8,675 nucleotides of DNA. Origin: CAZGNZ01 sp964527215. Its GTDB lineage: Bacteria; Fidelibacterota; Marinisomatia; SCGC-AAA003-L08; JACNLC01. Both the position numbers and the translations under genes were made by a program. The stretch covers positions 1 to 8,675 of the forward strand of contig CAZGNZ010000071.1 in assembly GCA_964527215.1 (NCBI GenBank). Direction: 5' to 3'. The notes under the pieces were generated by a model. That model ran no database searches. It saw nothing but the letters and a program-made list of their open reading frames with translations, and had not been told where the DNA came from. Below, in pieces: positions 1-6,639 of the stretch (positions are counted from its first letter, which is position 1; the number at the start of each line of letters is the position of its first letter).

Positions 1-57
1 AGAAATACAGGCAGTAACCAATTGAATTTATTCAACTAATGTTGGGACAGTAATGAG

Positions 58-3000
58 ATGAATTCATTACTCTGCATTCTTTTTCTTACAAATTTCCTTT
101 CAGCCACAATTATAAACATCCCTGATGACTACTCAACCATCCAAGCGGGTATAGATGCGTCCAGCGATGGTGATAGTGTGTTGGTGCAGCCGGGGGGGTA
201 TTATGAGAATCTTACAATAGAAGAAAAGAATATCACAATATTCTCAGCAAATGGGTCCTCTGAAACCACAATCTCAGTTAATGAGTTTTGGAATGTATCT
301 ATTATCAACTCTCCATATGTCATTCTTGAGGGGTTCTTCATAGCTAGTAGTTATTACACTGGTTCTGGAAGTGTCTATGGTGGAGTAAAAATTGAAAACT
401 CAAATACTGAAATAAACGATTTAGAAATCAAGTATCACCAGCAAGGTGAAGGAATCAGAATTTCAAATAACTCGAACGTTTTTATTTCTGATGTTGAGAT
501 AACAAATAATTTAGGGATGGGCATAATTGTAGGAAGTGGAAGTACAGTTACTGCAAATAATATTGAGATTTTAAATAATGGTGATAGTGGAATATATGTT
601 GCAAATGACTGTAATGTGATAATTTCGAAAGCACTAATTGCTGAGAATTCTGCACAATATTATGGTGGTGGATTACAATGCTACGGTAATTCACAGGTTG
701 AGTTAATTAATGTTACAATCTCAGATAATATTGCTCCTGATCAATACCCAGGTGACGGTCTTTTTGTATTTAATGGATGCTCTTTGCAGGTTATGAACTC
801 AATAATCTGGATGAATGGTGACGAGGAAATCTATGGCGATGGTGTCTCAGTTTTTTATTCTGATATTTACAATGGCTGGACCGGAAGTGGCAATCAAAAC
901 ATATCAGTAAATCCGCTATTTATTGATTCGTCACAAAGCAACTATATGTTAACAATTGACTCCCCTTGCATTAATACTGGTAATCCCAACGAGGAGTATA
1001 ATGATCCAGATAGCACTAGAAGTGATATGGGTGCCTTTTTCTATGATCACCGGTCTTTTGGGTGCATTGATGAAATAGCCATCAACTTTAACCCAGAAGC
1101 TGACACTGACGACGGTTCTTGTATTTACATAGATGATATCGAACCTTTCTTCATTCCAATATGGTCTGGAGTCCCAATTAATCCTATGGGCATATACATA
1201 TTTTCAGCACTTCACGATGAAACTAATCTCAGAATTGGCGATGAAATAGGCATATTCGATGGCGACGAATGTGTTGGTTCAATCCAGTTACAATCCGAAA
1301 TTGATGGACAGATTTCAGTATTTACTTCTGAAGATGATCCTGAGACTCCTGAAATTGACGGTTTTTTATCTGGCAATGAAATCGAATACCGTTTCTGGGA
1401 TGTGAGTGAACAGCTTGAGTATATAAATGTTGTTTCTGCGGTCACTAGTGGTTCTGAGATTTTTGAACCATTGGGTTTTAGTATGGTTGACCTCAATGTT
1501 GAATCAATCCCAGGATGTAGTGATCCAACTGCAGTTAACTACAACCCCCAAGCCACGGTGGATGACGGCAGTTGTATCGAACCCATATACGGTTGTGTTG
1601 ATCCTGAAGCATGTAATTTTTCACCTGGGGCTAATATAGATGATAACTCATGCTTATACAATGACTGCAATGGTGACTGTGGTGGAGAAGCACATTTTGA
1701 TGATTGTGAAATTTGTTGTTCGGGTTTAACCGGAATTGAATGTTCTTTCTGGATTGATGAGAATAACTATGGAGGTGGTTACCAGTGTGATGGCACTTGC
1801 GGTGATGACTGTTGGAATGATGACTGTGGCTACTGCTACTGTCCCTATTTCGGCATAGAAGAAAACTGGGCTATGGATTGCAACGGGGATTGTGATGGCA
1901 CTGCATTCGATAATGAGTGCGGGTGCGTTGAAGGCAATACCGGATTTGAGGAGTTTTGGTGCTATGGTTGTCCTGATCCTTGGGCTTTAAACTATGACCC
2001 GGAGTCATTTGTGGATGATGGCTCCTGTGAATACCCTAGTATGGGTGATCTTGATATGAGTGGTAATCTTGATGTTGTGGACATTGTATTCATGGTGGAT
2101 ATCGCTCTAGATGGTATTTATGTCTCATACGGTGATTTCAATGGTGATACTTTCGTTAATATCATTGATATAGTGATTTTTGTGGAGATTATTTTTAATC
2201 CTGATCTGCTAGGATGTACGGATTTATTGGCCGATAATTTTAATCCTGATTCAATTTATGATGACGGCAGTTGTATATATTTTGAGGGTCAGTTTGAATT
2301 AATAACAATTCCTGCTGGTGGTTTTACTTTTGGCGAAAATGATCAACTGCAGAACATTAATTATGATTATCAGATTATGAGATATGAGGTCACAAACTTT
2401 CAATATCTTTGCTTCCTGCAGCAGCAAATAGAGGCTCAGGAGATTTTCATAGAATCTGGCTATGTTTTTGGTAATTACGATGGTAATGAAAATTGGACTG
2501 AAGGTAGTTATCCCTATTTGTACTTAGACTACGACCCTGTTACTTATAATCTGGGAAAGATTGATTGGAATGGTAATGATTTTTATATAACTGAAGGATT
2601 TGAAGACCACCCTGTCCTTGATGTGACTTGGTTTGGTGCGTGGGCTTTTGCAGATTATTATGATATGAAACTTCCTTCTGAGGAGGAGTGGGAAAAAGCT
2701 GCGCGGGGTATCACTGGTTATGATTATCCATGGGGAAACGACAATCCAACATGTGAATTGGCAAATTATTTTAATTGTTATAATGGCACAACCCCCATTG
2801 GCGGTACGCTTGGAGTCAGTATTTATGGAGCTTATGATATGGCTGGTAATGTCTGGGAGTGGACGAGTAATTATCCCGGAATTAATTGTACGATAAAAGG
2901 AGGAGCATGGGGAAATGAGGAAAATATGCTTCCATCCTGGGTGAGTTATACTGGTTATCAGGCCGATAGTCATGATGGTGTCATTGGATTTCGTTGTGCC

Positions 3001-3714
3001 AAAGATTTGCCGGATGATGACTCCGGATGCATTGACCCTGGAGCCATTAATCATGATCCAGATGCACTAATTGACGATGGTTCATGTCAATACACTGACA
3101 TAGATGGAAATATTTATACTTCAGTTGTTATTGGTGATCAAATATGGATGGCTGAAAACTTAAAGGTTACTCACTTTCAAAATGGTGACGACATTAATTT
3201 TATTAATGAATACACTGATTGGTATTATATCCATACTCCTTCTTATGCATTCTATGATTTAAGTGCCCAGAATTTTGAAACATACGGAGCTCTATATAAC
3301 TGGTATGTAATTGAAGACTCTAGAAGTATTTGTCCAGAAGGCTGGCATGTTCCGGGTGATGAAGAATGGATGCAGCTAGAGTTGTTTTTGGGTATGAGTG
3401 AAGATGAAGTTCAAGATTATGGACATAGAGGTACAAATGAAGGAAGCAATTTAGCTGGATTTGAGAGTTTGTGGTTAGATGGACTACTAATTGAAAATAC
3501 TGAGTTTGGTATGTCAGGTTTTGCTGCAAAACCAGGTGGCGCTGGAAATTCTGATTTTTCGTACATTGGAGAAAGAGGTATTTTCTGGACAAATTCTTTA
3601 TATAATGAGTCAAGTCCCTGGGTAAGAAGAGTAGACTATGATAGCTCTCAAAAATTTAGGAATACCGGAGGTCTTTGGCAAGGCTACTCCGTCCGCTGCA
3701 TCCGGGATGAGTAA
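58..3714 (+). CDS. Secreted multidomain surface protein (beta-helix, GCxD repeats, FGE-fold and FISUMP domains)
   Basis: A 1218-residue exported protein, probably a surface adhesin or carbohydrate-binding protein; no enzyme activity can be assigned. A hydrophobic N-terminus (about 1-16, no basic residue) precedes a pectin-lyase-like parallel beta-helix (about 20-330) that opens with IPDDYSTIQAGIDA and closes with NPLFIDSS...DSPCINTGNP, as in choice-of-anchor-Q proteins. A beta-sandwich-like segment follows (361-485, GDEIGIFDGDECVGS). Next come a cysteine-rich island (537-635), two dockerin-like calcium loops (D664/D666/S668/D675 and D693/N695/D697/D704), a formylglycine-generating-enzyme-fold domain (745-982) and a Fibrobacter-type FISUMP domain (1013-1217, IWMAENLK, CPEGWHVP, YSVRCIRD). 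Six 21-residue GCxD repeats separate the modules. The start is the only ATG after the in-frame stop at 37-39; no strong ribosome-binding site is visible. The protein ends right after FISUMP and lacks a T9SS sorting domain. Domain calls come from remembered family motifs; the export route is inferred. Confidence 0.9.
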   Translation: MNSLLCILFLTNFLSATIINIPDDYSTIQAGIDASSDGDSVLVQPGGYYENLTIEEKNITIFSANGSSETTISVNEFWNVSIINSPYVILEGFFIASSYYTGSGSVYGGVKIENSNTEINDLEIKYHQQGEGIRISNNSNVFISDVEITNNLGMGIIVGSGSTVTANNIEILNNGDSGIYVANDCNVIISKALIAENSAQYYGGGLQCYGNSQVELINVTISDNIAPDQYPGDGLFVFNGCSLQVMNSIIWMNGDEEIYGDGVSVFYSDIYNGWTGSGNQNISVNPLFIDSSQSNYMLTIDSPCINTGNPNEEYNDPDSTRSDMGAFFYDHRSFGCIDEIAINFNPEADTDDGSCIYIDDIEPFFIPIWSGVPINPMGIYIFSALHDETNLRIGDEIGIFDGDECVGSIQLQSEIDGQISVFTSEDDPETPEIDGFLSGNEIEYRFWDVSEQLEYINVVSAVTSGSEIFEPLGFSMVDLNVESIPGCSDPTAVNYNPQATVDDGSCIEPIYGCVDPEACNFSPGANIDDNSCLYNDCNGDCGGEAHFDDCEICCSGLTGIECSFWIDENNYGGGYQCDGTCGDDCWNDDCGYCYCPYFGIEENWAMDCNGDCDGTAFDNECGCVEGNTGFEEFWCYGCPDPWALNYDPESFVDDGSCEYPSMGDLDMSGNLDVVDIVFMVDIALDGIYVSYGDFNGDTFVNIIDIVIFVEIIFNPDLLGCTDLLADNFNPDSIYDDGSCIYFEGQFELITIPAGGFTFGENDQLQNINYDYQIMRYEVTNFQYLCFLQQQIEAQEIFIESGYVFGNYDGNENWTEGSYPYLYLDYDPVTYNLGKIDWNGNDFYITEGFEDHPVLDVTWFGAWAFADYYDMKLPSEEEWEKAARGITGYDYPWGNDNPTCELANYFNCYNGTTPIGGTLGVSIYGAYDMAGNVWEWTSNYPGINCTIKGGAWGNEENMLPSWVSYTGYQADSHDGVIGFRCAKDLPDDDSGCIDPGAINHDPDALIDDGSCQYTDIDGNIYTSVVIGDQIWMAENLKVTHFQNGDDINFINEYTDWYYIHTPSYAFYDLSAQNFETYGALYNWYVIEDSRSICPEGWHVPGDEEWMQLELFLGMSEDEVQDYGHRGTNEGSNLAGFESLWLDGLLIENTEFGMSGFAAKPGGAGNSDFSYIGERGIFWTNSLYNESSPWVRRVDYDSSQKFRNTGGLWQGYSVRCIRDE
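1060..3087 (+). repeat. Six dispersed 21-residue GCxD...DDGSC protein repeats
   Basis: Six in-frame copies of a 21-residue motif lie inside the first gene, each beginning Gly-Cys-x-Asp and ending Asp-Asp-(Gly/Asn)-Ser-Cys, with a central (Asn/Asp)-(Tyr/Phe/His)-(Asn/Asp/Ser)-Pro. Residues 335-355, 486-506, 512-532, 637-657, 719-739 and 990-1010 correspond to bases 1060-1122, 1513-1575, 1591-1653, 1966-2028, 2212-2274 and 3025-3087. All copies are exactly 21 residues with no insertions. The paired cysteines and acidic tail suggest a small disulfide-closed, possibly calcium-binding linker. The motif is common in secreted proteins of Marinimicrobia and Flavobacteriia; its function is not known to me. 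Confidence 0.85.
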
Positions 3715-3815
3715 TAAATTTATTCTCCGTTTAGGAATTAGTATGCATTTTCTACATTACCGGATAGCGTAAACCCTGCTGTTAAGTGTTACTGTTCAAA
3801 ACCACAAGGAGATAA
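3715..3815 (+). promoter_or_regulatory. Intergenic leader of the T9SS-tail gene, with ribosome-binding site
   Basis: These 101 bases separate the AT-rich first gene from the more GC-rich block. A clear Shine-Dalgarno AAGGAG at 3806-3811, four bases before the ATG at 3816, fixes the start of the next gene. No convincing promoter boxes and no terminator hairpin for the upstream gene are visible. Bases 3752-3780 resemble part of the 65-bp repeat at the right end of the window (both contain GGATAG or AGATAG followed closely by TAAACCCTG), but the match is short. Confidence 0.5.
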
Positions 3816-4262
3816 ATGAGAACAAAACTGCTTCCGCTGATTGTATCCGCCGCACTGCAGCTATGCAGCGCTGCCAATAATCCTGCCGACAAAACCGAAA
3901 ATCCAGAAAACCTGAACCAAAAACAGCAGACCGGCAGCTTTCAGAAATCCACATTCAAAGAAGTTATTCCCGATATCAGTATCCCGCCTGACTCCCTCAT
4001 TTCCCTGCACTATCCAAATCCATTCTGATCAGAGCAGTTCTTCGAGTTCGAAGTACCAGATTCCGGTCATTATCAACTCTGCCTGTATGATTACAATGGC
4101 CAATTCATCAGCCGTCAATTTCAGGGATTCCTCAAAACCAATGAGCGAATCCGCATTTCACAGTCCGATGTGGCAGCCAATCTGCCATCCGGTATTTATT
4201 TCCTGCAGATAACCGGCAGCGGCAAGGTCATCGAAACCCGCAAAAACATGCTGCTGAAGTGA
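3816..4262 (+). pseudogene. Cargo-less T9SS type A sorting-domain protein, interrupted by in-frame TGA
   Basis: Read through its single internal stop, this frame encodes a 148-codon protein. Residues 1-20 look like a signal peptide (MRTKLLPLIVSAALQLCSAA). A polar linker rich in Asn, Lys, Gln and Pro follows (21-60). A complete T9SS type A C-terminal sorting domain then starts at YPNPF (66-70) and ends LPSGIYFLQITGSG...ETRKNMLLK. The TGA at 4026-4028 falls at codon 71, where the family consensus has Asn (YPNPF-N); the next ten residues align without gap, so this is one gene with a nonsense codon rather than two genes. The downstream half has no usable start of its own. Only 70 residues are made unless the stop is read through. 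There is no cargo domain between signal and sorting tail, which is unusual for T9SS substrates. The final TGA overlaps the start of the metallopeptidase. A sequencing error is also possible. Confidence 0.75.
4026..4028 (+). other. In-frame TGA within the T9SS sorting domain
   Basis: The stop lies directly after the YPNPF codons. The same frame then stays open for 77 further codons with full family similarity and ends at the TGA at 4260-4262. A single change from a codon such as TCA (Ser) would explain it. Other genes here use TGG for Trp and end in TGA or TAA, so a changed genetic code is unlikely. Confidence 0.8.
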
Positions 4263-5773
4263 ACCGCACGATCCCCCACTTTCGATTTTCCAAAATCCGC
4301 CTTCACAGTCATTGCTCCTTCCTCCTTCTGATGCAGTTTGCTGCATTATTGTGTTCACTGACCGCTGCCAATGAGTCATCTGAAAAAGTTAATCCGCGAT
4401 ACCTGGAATTCATCACCGAACTGCTGGAAAACAATGACGTCTCCCGCTTCATTCTGCCGGATGAACTTGAATCAGCAAAAAGACTGGGCATCACCTTCGA
4501 GGATACTCCCAACAAGAGCATGATTTCCTTTGATATACCGGAAAATCTGAAAGCCGATATTCGGAACGGTCATCAAACATATTCCGTCGAAATCGTGTCA
4601 CCGGAGCCCGGTTTCGAAAAAGTCATCGTCAAGTTTTCCGGAACTGATGATACCGTCAATTTTCTGTTTCAGGATGGCTGCCTGATTTCTCCAGTTCGCT
4701 ATCATACCCGAAACTGGAAGGTGACTGACTCGGAATACTTCAGGTTCTTCTCCAACTGCAGTGGGTTTCCCACTCGCCAGATAATGAATAACCTGGACCA
4801 CTATTTTGAAGAAATGGGGAGTTTACTGGCGTTTTCGCCTGACAAGATTGAACGGGTCCGCAGGCAGAAGCTGAAGTATATCTTCTGTCAGGATCAGGAA
4901 GAATTCCGGCAGCTGACGGGACATACCGCCCGAGGCATGGGCCTGCTTTCAGACGATGCGATTATCACCACCTATGCAGCGCACACCCACGAAATCATGC
5001 ATCTGATGATAAATTTAAAACTGCAGTCTCTCCCGCTTTACACACACCCGTTTTTTCAGGAGGGGTTTGCAGTGGCATTCGGCGGCAGGGGCGGGAGGGT
5101 ACCGGAAGTCATCTTGAATCTGGGGCATTTTCTGTTTGTTTCGAACATGGTGACCGTTGAAGAACTTCTGTCTGTTTCCGGTTTTAAACAGCTGCATCCA
5201 TCATTGAGTTATCCGGCCGCCGGTCTGTACAACCGTTTCCTGTTTGACGAACTGGGTCTTGAAAGGTATATTGAATTATATCAGATTTACAGCGGCAGCC
5301 CGGATGACACCGGATATCGGATCATACCGAAAGCACTTCTGCCGGATCCGAAGCAATTTAGAGAATATCTGTCAAACTGCGACAACGGCCATCAGATTAC
5401 TTTTCTTCAACCCGGAAATGACTCCCACACAATTATTCAAGCTGGTGATACCGCTGTTTCACAGGATGAAACCACTCTCTATTTTTCTGCCCCCGATACC
5501 CTGCTGCTCTGCGCGGATGAAAGGGTACTCCCCTCGCCGGACAACTCGCGTCTGAACATTCATCCCCGGTTTGAATTCTGCGGAGCAAAGTATTTGATCC
5601 TGTCAGATACTGAAGGGGTTCGCGTTTACAACCTGATGACGGGCAATCTTTCAGCGACATACGTTAAGGGATTTTCGCTGGACGGCCTACCGGTACCGCA
5701 TTACAATAGGCACTTCCATTTTTCAATATCCAGGGAGGTTTTCAGTGAGGATGCACTGCAGCTTTGCCGCTGA
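4259..5773 (+). CDS. Exported gluzincin-type (HExxH) metallopeptidase
   Basis: A 504-residue predicted zinc metallopeptidase acting outside the cytoplasm. A basic N-region (MNRTIPHFRF...KIRLHSH) and hydrophobic core (19-37, ending LTAAN) form a signal peptide. The zinc site is HEIMH (H244, E245, H248) with a probable third ligand E268 in FFQEG, 20 residues after the second His. This matches the gluzincin / peptidase MA arrangement of HExxH followed by a W/F-x-E-G helix. Residues 40-200 and 375-504 match no domain I recognise, and the C-terminus carries no T9SS tail. The GTG start at 4259 overlaps the stop of the T9SS-tail frame (GTGA) and has no clear ribosome-binding site, which suggests translational coupling; ATG at 4331 is an alternative but would give a signal peptide without positive charge. 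The substrate is unknown. The peptidase call is firm on the motif; the subfamily is tentative. Confidence 0.8.
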   Translation: MNRTIPHFRFSKIRLHSHCSFLLLMQFAALLCSLTAANESSEKVNPRYLEFITELLENNDVSRFILPDELESAKRLGITFEDTPNKSMISFDIPENLKADIRNGHQTYSVEIVSPEPGFEKVIVKFSGTDDTVNFLFQDGCLISPVRYHTRNWKVTDSEYFRFFSNCSGFPTRQIMNNLDHYFEEMGSLLAFSPDKIERVRRQKLKYIFCQDQEEFRQLTGHTARGMGLLSDDAIITTYAAHTHEIMHLMINLKLQSLPLYTHPFFQEGFAVAFGGRGGRVPEVILNLGHFLFVSNMVTVEELLSVSGFKQLHPSLSYPAAGLYNRFLFDELGLERYIELYQIYSGSPDDTGYRIIPKALLPDPKQFREYLSNCDNGHQITFLQPGNDSHTIIQAGDTAVSQDETTLYFSAPDTLLLCADERVLPSPDNSRLNIHPRFEFCGAKYLILSDTEGVRVYNLMTGNLSATYVKGFSLDGLPVPHYNRHFHFSISREVFSEDALQLCR

Positions 5774-5867
5774 TCCGGTCGGATTTGAAAAACATCAGCT
5801 TCAGTGCAACGAAAAAATCAGTGTAATTTTTCCTGTCTGATACTCACTTGAATACAAACGAAAACCA
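5774..5867 (+). other. Intergenic spacer before the sulfotransferase gene
   Basis: These 94 bases contain no gene. An AT-rich inverted repeat (GAAAAA near 5811 and TTTTTC near 5827) could form a weak hairpin, too AT-rich to call a terminator. No Shine-Dalgarno stands before the ATG at 5868, and no promoter is evident. Confidence 0.3.
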
Positions 5868-6491
5868 ATGGCGCTGAATCTGATTGGGGCTGCCCTGCCC
5901 CGTACCGGCACAATGTCCCTGAAAAAAGCTCTGGAAATGCTGGGATTCGGTCCCTGCTACCACATGCACGAATTGTTTCTGCATCCCCAGCATTTGCCGA
6001 TCTGGGAAAATGCGCTGGAAAAGAAGTTCGGCGGTCTCTCAACGATCTTTCAACACTACACCGCCATTCTCGATACTCCCGGCTGTCTGCTCTGGCGGGA
6101 ATTCAGCCGCCTGTACCCCGATGCAAAAGTCCTGCTGCTGGAACGAGATCCGAAGGACTGGTACCGCAGTTTCGCAGATACTGTTTATCCCATGTTAAGC
6201 GGAAAAACAGCAGATAATGATCCGATTCTGGAATTTGCCCGCCGCCAGTTTCTGGACGGATTTCTGAAAGGACGGTTTGCGGACCGTGAATTCGCGGTCA
6301 AAGAGATATCCAGGTATTACAAGGAAGTGCGGGAAAACATCCCCAGTGAACGGCTGCTGGTTTATCGGATTGATGATGGCTGGGGACCGTCGTGTGATTT
6401 TCTGGGGGTCCCCGTTCCGAAGTTCCGTTTCCCCATAAAAAATTCGCGTCGGGAGTTTATCAACAGGCAGCGTCGGACGGCTGATGGATAA
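5868..6491 (+). CDS. Sulfotransferase family protein (PAPS-type P-loop)
   Basis: A 207-residue cytoplasmic protein resembling the Sulfotransfer_4 family, which is expected to transfer sulfate from PAPS to an unknown acceptor. The N-terminus carries the 5'-phosphosulfate-binding loop in GAALPRTGTMSLKKALEMLG (8-27), followed by the family signature FGPCYHM (27-33). The second nucleotide-binding element is YPDAKVLLLERDPKDWYRSF (83-102). The C-terminal part has the typical IPSERLLVYRIDDGW...CDFLGVPVP (158-184). The length is normal for the family, so the gene looks intact. The ATG at 5868 is the only start after the in-frame stop at 5838-5840. The acceptor is unknown; many members are named sulfotransferase by homology only. 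It lies 94 bp after the peptidase and may be co-transcribed. Confidence 0.85.
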   Translation: MALNLIGAALPRTGTMSLKKALEMLGFGPCYHMHELFLHPQHLPIWENALEKKFGGLSTIFQHYTAILDTPGCLLWREFSRLYPDAKVLLLERDPKDWYRSFADTVYPMLSGKTADNDPILEFARRQFLDGFLKGRFADREFAVKEISRYYKEVRENIPSERLLVYRIDDGWGPSCDFLGVPVPKFRFPIKNSRREFINRQRRTADG

Positions 6492-6639
6492 AAGTAGTGT
6501 TGGGTTTTTGGTTTTGAGTTGGAAGTGAGTTATCAGCGTATTCCATTGAGATCTGACGCTGCAGCCTCCCCTTAATAAGCTCCTTCACTATTCGACGGCT
6601 CAGCAAGTATTCCAATCAATATCGAAAAATAGAAAGCAG
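6492..6639 (+). other. Intergenic spacer before the DUF1186 gene
   Basis: These 148 bases hold no gene. A possible hairpin pairs CAGCGT (6534-6539) with ACGCTG (6556-6561) across a 16-base loop and has no T-run. No promoter boxes or ribosome-binding site stand out. The frame of the next gene is open back to 6550 but has no ATG, GTG or TTG there. Confidence 0.3.

Noticed and set aside
1..39. Possible tail of an upstream gene (13 codons ending in TAA at 37-39)
   Set aside because: All three frames close within the first 40 bases, so no frame is better supported; too short to call.
2290..3003. Active formylglycine-generating enzyme
   Set aside because: The catalytic cysteine pair is absent from the segment after KGGAW.
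2524..3054. Long minus-strand open frame inside the first gene
   Set aside because: It lies opposite well-supported FGE-domain coding sequence, shows no recognisable domain and is explained as a shadow.
4026..4028. TGA as selenocysteine or a reassigned codon
   Set aside because: The aligned family residue is Asn, no SECIS-like hairpin was seen right after it, and TGA ends the neighbouring peptidase normally.
5244..5555. 103-codon frame within the peptidase gene
   Set aside because: Overlaps the peptidase in another frame and shows no domain or ribosome-binding site.
6534..6561. Terminator after the sulfotransferase gene
   Set aside because: Six-base stem with a 16-base loop and no T-run.
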